Shown: piece by piece, positions 6,395 through 15,234 of the stretch
Layout of the letters: each line of letters starts with the position of its first letter
How positions within the stretch are numbered: the stretch's first letter is position 1
Source: Opitutus sp. GAS368
Lineage (GTDB): Bacteria > Verrucomicrobiota > Verrucomicrobiia > Opitutales > Opitutaceae
Direction of reading: 5' to 3'
Assembly (NCBI RefSeq): GCF_900104925.1
Contig: NZ_LT629735.1
Coordinates: 1,892,291-1,956,290, forward strand
DNA: 64,000 bases
The notes under the pieces: generated by a model
The model's database searches: none
What the model was told of the DNA's origin: nothing
The model's input: only the letters and a program-made list of their open reading frames with translations
Made by a program: the position numbers and the translations under genes

Positions 6395-8700
6395 TAATTC
6401 TGCTAGCCGGGGCAGCGAGGAACAAGACGGCCCGGCCGCTGTATGCTGCGGTGGTCCGGATTGCCGCGCGCAGCTCCGACTACGACCGCACCGCGAGCAT
6501 CCTGCGCTCGCTGGCGAGCGGGCTAAGGGCCTTCGGCAACCCTAACGGTAACGAGTTGATTCCGCTACGTAACGACGATTACCCATACGAAGCGCATGTG
6601 GCGGACGTGGTGCGCCGGCAGAGCCGCCGCGCAGGCATGATCCTGAGCGCTGAGGAACTGCTCGGGTTCGTGCACTTACCATCGAGCGCGGTGCGTTCGC
6701 CGAAGTTTCGGCGCATGCTGCGGAAGACCAAGGCAGCACCGGTGGTGGCGACCGGCAAGGAAGGGGTGTTGCTCGGCACGAATGAACATGGTGGCGAGAC
6801 GCGGGAGGTGCGGCTGACGGCCGAGCAGCGCCGCAAGCACATGCACATTGTCGGCGCATCGGGCACCGGCAAGACGACCCTGCTCTACAACCTGATCCGG
6901 CAGGATATCGAGGCCGGTCAGGGGCTGGCCGTGCTCGATCCGCACGGCGACCTGATCGACCGTATCTTGGGGTGCATTCCCTCGTCGCGGATCGGTGACG
7001 TGGTGCTGCTCGATCCCGGCGATGAGGAATTCTCCATCGGGTTCAACATTCTGTCGGCTCATTCCGACTTGGAGAAAAACCTGCTCGCTTCTGACTTGGT
7101 GTCGGTCTTCCAACGGCTTTCGACGAGCTGGGGCGATCAAATGGGCATTGTTCTCAGCAACGCCATCCGGGCCTTCCTCGAGAGCGAGCGGGGCGGCACA
7201 CTAGCCGACCTACGGCGTTTCCTGCTGGAGCCGGGTTTCCGCGAGCAGTTTCTGTCGACGGTTAAGGATCCGGATGTCGTCTACTATTGGAAGAAGGGCT
7301 TCACGCAGCTCTCCGGCAATAAGTCCATCGGGCCGGTGATGACGCGGCTGGAGACCTTCCTCAGTCCGAAGCCGATTCGCTACATGGTATCGCAACCAGC
7401 CAACCGGCTGGACTTCGGCGAGATCATGGACAGCGGGAAGATTTTTCTGGCGAAGTTGTCGCAGGGCGCCATCGGCAAGGAGAACTCCTACCTGCTCGGC
7501 AGCCTGCTGATGACGAAGTTCCACCAGATGGCGATGGGCCGGCAGCGGATGCAGGAAACCGCCCGGCGTGACTTCTGGATGTATGTGGACGAATTCCAGA
7601 ATTTCGTGACGGATTCGATGGCGGGGATCCTGACGGAGGCCCGGAAGTATCGGCTCGGCCTCACGCTGGCCCACCAAGAGTTACGGCAGTTGCAGCGGGA
7701 TCCCGAGGTGGCTGGCGCCGTACTGTCGAACCCCTACACGCGGGTTTGCTTCCGGGTGGGCGATGCCGACGCGCGGACGATTGAGCATGGGCTGTCGGGT
7801 TTCGAGGCTCGGGATTTGCAGAACCTTGGCACGGGCGAAGCGGTGTGCCGGGTTGAGCGCAGCGATTATGATTTCAATCTGGATGTGCCGCCACCCGACT
7901 TCCCTGCCGAGGAGGAGGCCGCGGCGAGGCGGGAACTGGTGATAGAGCTTTCGCGGCGGACATATGCCACGCCAAGGGCCGAAGTGGAGGCCGCGTTACA
8001 TCGGCCGGAGGAAGCGGAGGAAAAGCCTGGGGCCAAACCGGCGAGGGTGGGGGCACCACCGCCACCCGCTGTTAACCAGAGCGAGCCGGCTACCCCACCG
8101 GTTAGCCAGCCGGTGCCCAGGCCAGTCCCGATGGGAAACACGACAGTGGCCGGTGCGGCGCAGCCATCAGGAATGACAATGGCAGCAGGAAGAGGCGGGA
8201 TGCAGCACACGACTGTGCAACGGAGGTTAAAGGAGGCGGCCGAGGTGCTGGACTTCCGGGCGGTCATCGAGCAGTCGATCCTCAATAACTCAGGCAGCGT
8301 GGACTTGGCGCTGTCGCGGGCCGGGGTGTCGATCGCCTGCGAGATTTCCATCACCACGACGATTGACCATGAGGTCGGCAATGTCGCCAAATGCCTGGAG
8401 GCCGGTTACCCGCTGGTTGCCGCTGTGGGTGTGGACAGGGAGCGGTTAGCGCGACTCGAGAATGCCGTGCGTCAGAGCCTGGGCGAGGCGGCCGCGGCCA
8501 AGGTGAACTATTTCCTGCCGGACGAGTTGATCGGCTATTTGCGGGAACTGCCACCCCCGGTGCCGCCGGAACCGACCGCCAAGCAGATCCGGGGCTACAA
8601 GGTGAAACGGATCTATCCACAACTGACGCCGGAGGAGAAAAAGCGGCGCGAGGATGCGGCGATACAAGCCATCGCCGACCTGATGAAGCGAAAACTCTGA
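6277..8700 (+). CDS. TraD/VirD4-like conjugation coupling ATPase, probably truncated at its 5' end
   Basis: The frame gives 807 residues. It contains Walker A GASGTGKTT (about residue 193), LDPHGDLID and WMYVDEFQNF (Walker B), and a late AHQELRQL segment, all typical of VirD4/TraD/HerA-type DNA-pumping ATPases. A low-complexity Pro/Ala linker (about 560-640) leads to a C-terminal domain with VLDFRAVIEQSIL. The first ~45 residues do not look like protein, and the family-like sequence starts abruptly at GAARNKTARPLYAAVV (about 6412). Homologues I recall have several hundred more N-terminal residues. The start at 6277 also lies inside the zinc-ribbon gene. I infer a truncated remnant whose real start, if any, is downstream. 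Confidence 0.7.
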   Translation: MGRSPLYLQLLWRHHRPKDLADRGPRHPSLQTRGSHCGLIILLAGAARNKTARPLYAAVVRIAARSSDYDRTASILRSLASGLRAFGNPNGNELIPLRNDDYPYEAHVADVVRRQSRRAGMILSAEELLGFVHLPSSAVRSPKFRRMLRKTKAAPVVATGKEGVLLGTNEHGGETREVRLTAEQRRKHMHIVGASGTGKTTLLYNLIRQDIEAGQGLAVLDPHGDLIDRILGCIPSSRIGDVVLLDPGDEEFSIGFNILSAHSDLEKNLLASDLVSVFQRLSTSWGDQMGIVLSNAIRAFLESERGGTLADLRRFLLEPGFREQFLSTVKDPDVVYYWKKGFTQLSGNKSIGPVMTRLETFLSPKPIRYMVSQPANRLDFGEIMDSGKIFLAKLSQGAIGKENSYLLGSLLMTKFHQMAMGRQRMQETARRDFWMYVDEFQNFVTDSMAGILTEARKYRLGLTLAHQELRQLQRDPEVAGAVLSNPYTRVCFRVGDADARTIEHGLSGFEARDLQNLGTGEAVCRVERSDYDFNLDVPPPDFPAEEEAAARRELVIELSRRTYATPRAEVEAALHRPEEAEEKPGAKPARVGAPPPPAVNQSEPATPPVSQPVPRPVPMGNTTVAGAAQPSGMTMAAGRGGMQHTTVQRRLKEAAEVLDFRAVIEQSILNNSGSVDLALSRAGVSIACEISITTTIDHEVGNVAKCLEAGYPLVAAVGVDRERLARLENAVRQSLGEAAAAKVNYFLPDELIGYLRELPPPVPPEPTAKQIRGYKVKRIYPQLTPEEKKRREDAAIQAIADLMKRKL

Positions 8701-8708
8701 TCTTACCT

Positions 8709-9299
8709 ATGAGAACCATCCGTATGTTAGTCGCGGTCTGTTTGGCCGCTTTTTGTGGGAGTGCCCGCGGCGAGGAAACCGGCGATTTGCGCGCCACTAT
8801 TGCGCGTTTGGAGAAGGCTGTCGCCGAGCTGAGCGACCGGGTTGCGGCCTTGGAAAGCAAGCCACAAGCCAAGCCCGAAGCGCCCAAGCCGCCGGAGGGG
8901 CCGGAAGAGGTCGCGGCGGGCCAGGGCTTGGCCGCTGTCGTGCACCAGCAGTCGCAGGGTGCGATCGAGCTGACCGGATTCAGAAAAACGGATGGACTAA
9001 TGAACACCGAGGCCGGAGTGCAGCACTACGTCATGTCGTTCGAGGCGGATATCCGGTGCAACGCCCAGGGTATCTGGCGGTTCATGCCGGCGCTGGAGGA
9101 GGACTTCAAATTCCAGTTCGCCCCGACTCCGCGGAAGATGCAGCCGATGGATGAGATGCTTTTTTATAGTTCCAATCCGGGGGCGAGGGTGGCGCGAGGG
9201 GCGGGTTTCCGGCTTCAGGGTAAATTCCACTTCGAAAGAGCTGAGAACGGTTGGCGAATTACCCGGATCGAGAAAACCGGCGTGGAATCATTACGCTAG
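8709..9299 (+). CDS. Secreted coiled-coil hypothetical protein
   Basis: From ATG 8709 the protein has 196 residues. A signal peptide (VAVCLAAFCGSARG) is followed by a short leucine-heptad coiled coil (about 25-52, ATIARLEKAVAELSDRVAAL), a Pro/Lys/Glu linker, and a C-terminal region rich in aromatic and charged residues that looks like a small NTF2- or DUF-type fold (IELTGFRKTDG, YVMSFEADIRC, FHFERAENGWRI). I do not recognise a family. It begins 8 bp after the TraD-like stop, so it is probably co-transcribed. Confidence 0.65.
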   Translation: MRTIRMLVAVCLAAFCGSARGEETGDLRATIARLEKAVAELSDRVAALESKPQAKPEAPKPPEGPEEVAAGQGLAAVVHQQSQGAIELTGFRKTDGLMNTEAGVQHYVMSFEADIRCNAQGIWRFMPALEEDFKFQFAPTPRKMQPMDEMLFYSSNPGARVARGAGFRLQGKFHFERAENGWRITRIEKTGVESLR

Positions 9300-9748
9300 T
9301 TCTCCGCGCGTTCATGGAAATAGCCCTCCACATAGGCGACGAATCCGGCGTCTTGAAACTGACGCAGGTTTTGCCAGACGGCGCGCGGGACGGGACGCGC
9401 AAAGAAAGTGCGGATGTCCGCCCCCAAGCCGTCCAGCGGGTCCATCAGCCCCTGTTTGATGGCCTGGTGGGCGGTGCTCAGGTGCAGGATGAGGAAGCCG
9501 ACGAACAGGGCTTCATTGTCGGTGACGGGTTCGCGGTCGAGGTCGGCCCGGGCCGAGAGAACGCGGCGCAGTTCGGGTTGCTTAAACAATTCGGCCCACA
9601 CGTCGTGATGGTGGGCTGTCAACTGGAACAAGTTACCCACCCGACGGGAGCGTGCGTCACGCCGCAGGGTGATACACGTGAAAGCGAAGCCGCTGACAAT
9701 CGCCAGCGTTTGGAGGGCCGTAAACCAGTTGTCCGCGAACCACGACAT
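9296..9748 (-). CDS. Membrane-anchored hypothetical protein
   Basis: The 150-aa protein has one N-terminal transmembrane helix (about 8-26, TALQTLAIVSGFAFTCITL) followed by a cytoplasmic helical domain containing the motif NLFQLTAHHHDVWAELF and a later FVGFLILHLS segment. I recognise no family, though small proteins of this layout occur in accessory regions. It converges with the coiled-coil gene, overlapping 4 bp at the stops, and follows the XRE gene by 42 bp on the same strand. Confidence 0.65.
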   Translation of the reverse strand: MSWFADNWFTALQTLAIVSGFAFTCITLRRDARSRRVGNLFQLTAHHHDVWAELFKQPELRRVLSARADLDREPVTDNEALFVGFLILHLSTAHQAIKQGLMDPLDGLGADIRTFFARPVPRAVWQNLRQFQDAGFVAYVEGYFHERAEN

Positions 9749-9790
9749 GCCGCCAGTATAGCGCGGCCAAACAGAGGAAACAAAGCCGGG

Positions 9791-10048
9791 CTACGTCGCC
9801 TTAAGGTGCGCTGCGCGTTGGGCCCGCTGCAGCACGTCCGAAAGTTCGAGATCAAGGGCAGTCGAGATCCGCAGCAGTGTTTCAAGGGTGGGCTTGCGCA
9901 CCTCACGCTCGACCAAACTAACCATCGATTGTGAAAGCCCGGCGCGTTCAGCAACTCCGTTCATGGAGAGTTTCTGCCTCTCCCTTTCGGCCCGAAAAAT
10001 GGCCGCTACCTGAGAGCCGACAGCATCGAGGTTCTTCTGGGCGATCAC
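9791..10048 (-). CDS. XRE-family transcriptional regulator (small)
   Basis: The 85-aa protein is almost entirely an HTH domain: RAERERQKLSMNGVAERAGL (19-38) followed by SQSMVSLVEREVRKPTLETLLRIS. It starts at GTG 10048. It is divergent from the 80-aa gene and recombinase. Two copies of ACTATRGTCATAA lie in the gap and are its likely operators, so it probably controls recombinase expression and its own (inference). Confidence 0.88.
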   Translation of the reverse strand: MIAQKNLDAVGSQVAAIFRAERERQKLSMNGVAERAGLSQSMVSLVEREVRKPTLETLLRISTALDLELSDVLQRAQRAAHLKAT

Positions 10049-10056
10049 GTCTTCAT

Positions 10057-10102
10057 ACTATGGTCATAATGAATTTGACTAAGCATAAGACTATAGTCAT
10101 AA
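10057..10102. promoter_or_regulatory. Direct-repeat operator between divergent XRE and recombinase genes
   Basis: ACTATGGTCATAA (10057-10069) and ACTATAGTCATAA (10090-10102) are near-identical repeats 33 bp apart (about three helical turns). The second contains the palindrome GACTATAGTC. Their position between divergent genes, beside a small XRE regulator, suggests autoregulation. Confidence 0.55.
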
Positions 10103-10109
10103 GTAAATC

Positions 10110-10352
10110 ATGTTCCTACGTCGCCTCGGACCCGACCCGCATGCGAACGGCGCGAAAAGCGCCGGTCTCAGCGGCTGCCCGGACATCCTGGAGATGGCGT
10201 CGGGAGACTTTGCGGTCATCGGCATCGACATCACCGCGCGCGGCCGGGGCCAGCTGCCGCCGACGGTTGGATGCGGGCCGGACGAACGGATCGTCTGGAT
10301 TCCGCGGAAGACGCTGGTGCTGGCGAAAGCCGACATCCCCGACAAATTCTAG
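10110..10352 (+). CDS. Small hypothetical protein preceding serine recombinase
   Basis: The 80-aa protein has the central segment MASGDFAVIGIDITARGRGQ and a C-terminal PRKTLVLAKADIP. I recall similar small proteins directly upstream of serine recombinases on integrated elements, but their role is not known to me. It starts 62 bp from the divergent XRE gene and ends 9 bp before the recombinase, whose AGGAGG ribosome site overlaps this stop codon, so the two are co-translated. Confidence 0.65.
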   Translation: MFLRRLGPDPHANGAKSAGLSGCPDILEMASGDFAVIGIDITARGRGQLPPTVGCGPDERIVWIPRKTLVLAKADIPDKF

Positions 10353-10361
10353 GAGGTCGTC

Positions 10362-11861
10362 ATGACCGAGAGGCCCAAGAAGGCCGAACTCACCAAGCAG
10401 GTGGGGATTTGGATTCGCGTGAGCACGGAGGATCAGGCGCTGGGCGACAGCCCGGCAATCCACGAGACCCGCGCCCGCGAATACGCCAAGTTCAACGGGT
10501 GGAATGTCCGCGAGGTTTACGACCTGGCCGGGGTTTCGGGCAAGACGGTCATGGAGCACCCCGAGGCCAAGCGGATGCTGGACGACATTAAGCGCGGGCA
10601 CATCACGGCGCTGATTTTCTCCAAGCTCGCGCGGCTCGCTCGCAACACCAGGGAGCTTTTGGAGTTCTCGGACTTCTTCCAGTCCCACGGGGCGGACATG
10701 GTGTCACTGCACGAAAAGATGGATACGGGCACGCCGGCCGGCCGGCTGTTTTATACGATCATTGCCGCGATGGCCCAATGGGAACGGGAGGAGATCGCCG
10801 ACCGCATCCGGGCGTCCGTTGCGACGCGATCAAAACTCGGCCAGCAGATCAGCGGCACCTCGCCCTATGGCTACGTCTGGAAAGACGGCAAAATGGTGAT
10901 CGAACCCAAAGAAGCGATCATCCGGAAGCAAATCTATGAGCTGTTCCTCGAACACCGCCGTATTGGCACTGTGGCGCGGATGCTCAACGAGGCGGGTTAT
11001 CGCACGAGGGCGGGGGCGACGTGGAGTGATACGGCGGTATTACGCTGTATTGTTCATCCCACCGCCAAGGGCGTGCGTTACTCCAATGTATTTAAAAAAA
11101 CCGGCAGTTGGGCGGCCGAGGAGAAGCCGGAAGATCAGTGGTTCGTGCATCCGATCGAGCCCATCGTGTCAGAGGAGGTTTGGAGCACGGCCAATCGGAT
11201 GATCGAGGAGAGGAAGAAGCAGAACAAGCGCCCCACCAAGCGGCCGACGCATATTTTCGCGGGCATCGCCCACTGTCATTGCGGCCACCGCATGTATGTG
11301 CCCACCACTTCCACGAAATACGTCTGCCATAAGTGTAAGAACAAGATTCCCGCGGCGGACTTGGAAAGCATCTTCCATGAGGAGTTGAAGAACTACTTTG
11401 CCGACCCGGAGCGCATCACGCGGCATTTTCTGGCGGCTAAAAAGAACACGGACGAGAAGGAGCAGCGGGTCGCGTTGCACCGGCAGGAAATCGAGAAGAC
11501 CAAGGAAGAGATGACTCGGACGCACCGACTTTACTTGGACGGCCGGTTGAACGATCAGAGCTTCACCGCGCTCTACCGGCCGCTGGAGGACCAGGTGCGC
11601 CAGTTGGGTGTTTCGATTCCGGCCTTGGAGGCGGAGCTGGCATTCCTCCGCATCAACGAGGTTTCGGCCGACCAAGTGTTGCGGGACGCCCAAAAGCTTT
11701 ACGAGCGCTGGCCCCAGCTGACCACCGAGCGAAAGCGCCGGGTGATCGAATCCATCGTCGAAAAAATCACGATTGGCACCGACGATATAAGCGTAACCTA
11801 TTGCTATATTCCATCTTCGGAAGAACTAACACTTTCCCAACAGCGCCTACCAGCGCCGTAA
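10362..11861 (+). CDS. Large serine recombinase (integrase/resolvase family)
   Basis: The 499-aa protein has an N-terminal resolvase catalytic domain (WIRVSTEDQ with Ser21 as nucleophile, then SKLARLARNT and AAMAQWEREEIADRI). A recombinase domain follows, then a zinc ribbon (HCHCGHRMY...CHKCKNK, about 303-330), then a long coiled coil (about 365-460), which is the standard large serine integrase layout. The RBS AGGAGG is at 10351-10356. The 3' end, including the last residues, runs into the host TRIC gene sequence, so the gene lies at the right end of the element and its own stop codon is supplied by the chromosome. Confidence 0.93.
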   Translation: MTERPKKAELTKQVGIWIRVSTEDQALGDSPAIHETRAREYAKFNGWNVREVYDLAGVSGKTVMEHPEAKRMLDDIKRGHITALIFSKLARLARNTRELLEFSDFFQSHGADMVSLHEKMDTGTPAGRLFYTIIAAMAQWEREEIADRIRASVATRSKLGQQISGTSPYGYVWKDGKMVIEPKEAIIRKQIYELFLEHRRIGTVARMLNEAGYRTRAGATWSDTAVLRCIVHPTAKGVRYSNVFKKTGSWAAEEKPEDQWFVHPIEPIVSEEVWSTANRMIEERKKQNKRPTKRPTHIFAGIAHCHCGHRMYVPTTSTKYVCHKCKNKIPAADLESIFHEELKNYFADPERITRHFLAAKKNTDEKEQRVALHRQEIEKTKEEMTRTHRLYLDGRLNDQSFTALYRPLEDQVRQLGVSIPALEAELAFLRINEVSADQVLRDAQKLYERWPQLTTERKRRVIESIVEKITIGTDDISVTYCYIPSSEELTLSQQRLPAP

Positions 11862-12336
11862 GCAGGTAGAACTGGCCGGGCTTGAACACCAGCGGCTCCT
11901 CGCGCGTGAGCACATCGCGCAGCAGGCCGCCGCCGACGGCGTTGATCACCCCGACGAGCACGGCGGCCGAGGGCGGCAGGCCGGAGTTGAGGGATTTTTG
12001 CACGCCGAACACCGCGTAGGCGCCCAGCCCCAACGCATCGACCCACGCGATGAGCCGGTGGAAACGATGGACGTGCTGCCGGAAGAAAAGGCTGACCACC
12101 GTGGCCGCCGTGATCGTATACATGTAGGCGGGGTTCGTGAGCAGCGGCGTGAGGCCGTCCCGCAGAAAAATGCCGTCACGGATCAGCCCGCCGCCGATGC
12201 CGGACACCAGGGCGAGGGCCAGCACGCCCACGATATCGTAGTGGCGGCGGATGGCCGCGAGCGCGCCGGTGAGGGCGAAGGCGAAGGTCGCCCCGAGGTC
12301 GAAAAGCACCGGCAGGTCAAAACTCCCTTTCAGCAT
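11767..12336 (-). CDS. TRIC/UPF0126 channel family membrane protein, 3' end altered by island insertion
   Basis: The 189-aa membrane protein contains two glycine-rich repeat modules: VSGIGGGLIRDGIFLRDG near residue 43 and NAVGGGLLRDVLTREEPL near 135, the YadS/UPF0126 hallmark. About 5-6 of the expected seven helices remain. The usual length is around 200-210 residues. Here the final helix is replaced after about residue 166 by 23 residues encoded by the mobile element. The gene is convergent with and overlaps the recombinase. Whether the altered protein works is unknown. Confidence 0.85.
   Translation of the reverse strand: MLKGSFDLPVLFDLGATFAFALTGALAAIRRHYDIVGVLALALVSGIGGGLIRDGIFLRDGLTPLLTNPAYMYTITAATVVSLFFRQHVHRFHRLIAWVDALGLGAYAVFGVQKSLNSGLPPSAAVLVGVINAVGGGLLRDVLTREEPLVFKPGQFYLLTALVGAVGKVLVLPKMEYSNRLRLYRRCQS
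11825..11850. other. Probable right attachment junction of the genomic island
   Basis: Read leftward, the TRIC gene is conserved through the TALVGAV segment and then changes abruptly to a non-family tail (GKVLVLPKMEYS...). The rightward recombinase reading frame enters the same bases. The crossover therefore lies at about 11825-11850, around AACAGCGCC. The left junction, with the displaced TRIC 3' end, should lie to the left of this window. Confidence 0.5.
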
Positions 12337-12430
12337 GGCAGGGTGGGGTTAAGGGCTGGTGGCCCCAAAAACCCGCCGTGACAAGCGAACTTTGTCCCGC
12401 AACGCTGTCCCAGACCCTAGACCGCGCACC

Positions 12431-12838
12431 ATGAAGATCCCCCTCACCCCCCTGATCCTGTCCTGGCTGCTGGCCGGCTGCGCCAGCGAACCCGCCGCCT
12501 TTTTGCCGGAGGAAAGCGCCAAGTATTCGCTGGAGAACACGGAGAAATTTCAGCTGCTGGACCGGCCGGTGCAGGAAGCCGTGTCCTGCACCGGCCTGCA
12601 GGAACGCTTCGGGGAGTCCGGCCGCCTTGAAGTGGTGGCCAATCTCCGCAACCACGGCCGCGAGGCCATCACCATGCAGGTACGCTGTGTGTTCAAGGAT
12701 GCGGCAGATGTACCGACGGGCGACGAGACCCCGTGGCAGGCGCTGAACCTCGCGGCGGGCGACACCGAGGCGGTGCGCTATTCCGCGGGGAACAACCTCG
12801 CGCGAAAATTCACCATCCTGGTCCGCGCGGCCCGGTAA
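12431..12838 (+). CDS. YcfL-like (DUF1425) lipoprotein
   Basis: The 135-aa secreted protein has a lipobox LLAGC (cysteine at about residue 17) and a C-terminal domain with VVANLRNHGREAITMQVRCVFKD, the pattern of DUF1425/YcfL lipoproteins. It is monocistronic in appearance, next to the divergent TRIC gene. The molecular role is unknown. Confidence 0.7.
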   Translation: MKIPLTPLILSWLLAGCASEPAAFLPEESAKYSLENTEKFQLLDRPVQEAVSCTGLQERFGESGRLEVVANLRNHGREAITMQVRCVFKDAADVPTGDETPWQALNLAAGDTEAVRYSAGNNLARKFTILVRAAR

Positions 12839-12973
12839 ACCGCGGCGCACCCCTCGGTCCGCGGAGTGGAGGCGGAAGACTTTGCGGAACATTACGGCGC
12901 GATGGGCTGAAGGTTCACCGTTCTGCCACGCGGGCGTAACGCGTTTGCCACAGGCAGCTGGCAAGCTGGGGCG

Positions 12974-15226
12974 GTGAAACCTACCACCTCGCACACCCGT
13001 TTGAATCTCACCCTGCTCTGCCGGCTGACTGCCAGCCTGTTGAGCTCCGCGCTGATCACCAGCGCTTTGGCCGACGACGCCGGCGGCGGCTCGGCGATCC
13101 GCTTGGAAGACCTTGAGGTCACCGCCCCGCGGACCTCCGCCCAGACCATGGCGCCCACGGAAAGCCGGCTGGATGCCTACCAGCCGCAGTCCATCATCAA
13201 TCTGCAGACCATCCAGAACAGCATCACGCCGACAGCCGACTACGCCTTGATTGCCAACCTGGCGCCGAGCGTGTCGAATTTCACCACCAACGGCCCGGGC
13301 CTGAACGAGTCCAAGCCGATCGTGCGCGGTTTCACCGACGGACAGTATAACGTCACCTTCGACGGCATCCCCTTTGGCGACGGCAACGACTACACCCACC
13401 ACACGACGAGTTATTTCCCGGCCAAGATCCTCGGCCGGGTGGTCGTGGATCGCGGCCCGGGCGACGCCAGCACGATTGGCATGGCCACCTTCGGCGGCAC
13501 GATCGCGCTGTTCTCCAAGGACCCGCGCGCGGAGCCCTCGTTCACCCCCACGCTCAGCGACGGCAGCTACCACACGCGCCTCGTCAACCTCGAGGTGAAC
13601 ACCGGCACGCTGGCCGGGGCCCACAACGCCTCCCTCATCGCCAGCTATCAGAACATGAGCACCGACGGCTACCGCACGCTCGGCACCCTGAAGCGCAACA
13701 CCTATTTCCTCAAATACCTGCAGCCGGTCGGCAAGAACACCACGGTCACCGTCTACGGTTCGTATAACAACATCCTGTTCAACAATCCCAACGCCGCCAC
13801 GCTGACCCTGACGCAGATCCAGACGCTCGGGCGCAACTTCGGGCAGGACAACGATCCGACCGATTTCAACAACTACGTCGGCTACAGCTACCAAAGCAAG
13901 CAGACCGACCTGGAATACATCGCGTTGGATTCCGACCTCGGCAACGGCTGGAAGGTGAGCGACAAGCTCTACACCTTTTCCTACAATAATTTCAGCCACG
14001 AGTCCCCGAACAACAATTCCGGCCCGGCCAAGACCGACCTCGGCGGACAGTTCAAGGTGAACATCGTGCGCAGCCTGGGCGATTATCTGCTCCTCTCGCA
14101 CGAGGACGACATGGGCACGGTCAAGGCCGGCGTCTGGGGCGATTACCAGCATGGCCCGCGCTACAACTATTTCCTCGATTACAACCCGGCGGCCAACACC
14201 GGCCCGATCATGAGGGGCGGCATGATCGACCTGAACCACAAGAACTCGGTCGGCGGCTACGCCTGGAACATGAAATTCTACACCCGGACGGTGCAGCCGT
14301 TCGTGCTGTATGACTGGCGCGCCCTGCCGGCCCTCACGATCACCCCGGGGCTCAAATACCTCAGTGTCAGCCGCGAGATCGCCGCTTCCGTGAACCAGAC
14401 CAAGGATCTTCTGCCCGCGTATTTCACCAAGAAATGGACGAAGACGCTGCCCAGCGTCACCGCCAACTACCGCGTCGCCTCGGACTGGTCGGTCTACGCC
14501 CAATACGCGAAGGGCCTCCTCACCCCGGCGCTGGCGACCCTGCAGGTCGACCATCCGGAGACGACGGACATCCCGCCCCAGGAGACGACCAACTACCAGA
14601 TCGGCACCGTCTACAAGCACGGCCGGTTCAACGCCGACTTTGACGCCTACTGGATTGATTTCGTCCATTTTCCCATCACGCAGCAAAATCCGGCCAACCC
14701 GACCAACGCCAATGACGTGATCTACACCACCGCGAGCGGGGCCTACTACAGCGGCCTTGAGACCGAGGTAACCTATTACGTGGGCGGCGGCCTCAGTCTC
14801 TTCGGCAACGGTTCGCTCAACCGGGCGGTCTACAAGAAATCCAAGCGCCAGATCGACGGCGTGCCGCAATCCACGGCGGGCTTTGGCGCCGTCTACGACC
14901 GTGCGGGCTTTTCCGTCTCGCTGATGGAAAAATACATCGGGCCCTACAACGTCTACTCCGGCGCGCCGAGCCCCGACCTGCCGCTGCCCCCGACGGCCCT
15001 GACTGCGGTCCAGGGCGGCTATTCCCTGGTCGACCTTGCGATCGGCTACGGCAGCAAGCTGCCCGGACACGGTTTCCTGCACAGCTACAAGGTGAAGCTG
15101 CAGGTGGACAATATTCTTGATCGGAAGGTTGAGCTCTTGAAATCCGTCAACGCCAACCCGCTCAACAGCACCTACAACGTGCTGGTGCCGCGGGATTATT
15201 ACCTGACGGTGTCGGCCGAGTTCTGA
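12974..15226 (+). CDS. TonB-dependent outer-membrane receptor
   Basis: The 750-aa protein starts at GTG 12974. A signal peptide (to about ALA35) leads to a plug domain (residues about 60-190, with NGPGLNESKPIVRGF and VVVDRGPG), followed by a long beta-barrel ending in Phe (LTVSAEF), the usual OMP sorting signal. It would take up a siderophore or similar ligand across the outer membrane; no ligand is recognisable. A phosphatase gene follows after 8 bp and is probably co-transcribed, which hints at a phosphate-ester or metal-complex substrate (weak inference). Confidence 0.93.
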   Translation: MKPTTSHTRLNLTLLCRLTASLLSSALITSALADDAGGGSAIRLEDLEVTAPRTSAQTMAPTESRLDAYQPQSIINLQTIQNSITPTADYALIANLAPSVSNFTTNGPGLNESKPIVRGFTDGQYNVTFDGIPFGDGNDYTHHTTSYFPAKILGRVVVDRGPGDASTIGMATFGGTIALFSKDPRAEPSFTPTLSDGSYHTRLVNLEVNTGTLAGAHNASLIASYQNMSTDGYRTLGTLKRNTYFLKYLQPVGKNTTVTVYGSYNNILFNNPNAATLTLTQIQTLGRNFGQDNDPTDFNNYVGYSYQSKQTDLEYIALDSDLGNGWKVSDKLYTFSYNNFSHESPNNNSGPAKTDLGGQFKVNIVRSLGDYLLLSHEDDMGTVKAGVWGDYQHGPRYNYFLDYNPAANTGPIMRGGMIDLNHKNSVGGYAWNMKFYTRTVQPFVLYDWRALPALTITPGLKYLSVSREIAASVNQTKDLLPAYFTKKWTKTLPSVTANYRVASDWSVYAQYAKGLLTPALATLQVDHPETTDIPPQETTNYQIGTVYKHGRFNADFDAYWIDFVHFPITQQNPANPTNANDVIYTTASGAYYSGLETEVTYYVGGGLSLFGNGSLNRAVYKKSKRQIDGVPQSTAGFGAVYDRAGFSVSLMEKYIGPYNVYSGAPSPDLPLPPTALTAVQGGYSLVDLAIGYGSKLPGHGFLHSYKVKLQVDNILDRKVELLKSVNANPLNSTYNVLVPRDYYLTVSAEF

Positions 15227-15234
15227 GCCCTCCC

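Noticed and set aside
8391-8708. Upstream extension of the secreted coiled-coil gene
   Set aside because: It overlaps the TraD-like C-terminus in another frame and lacks a signal peptide; ATG 8709 with a signal sequence is better.
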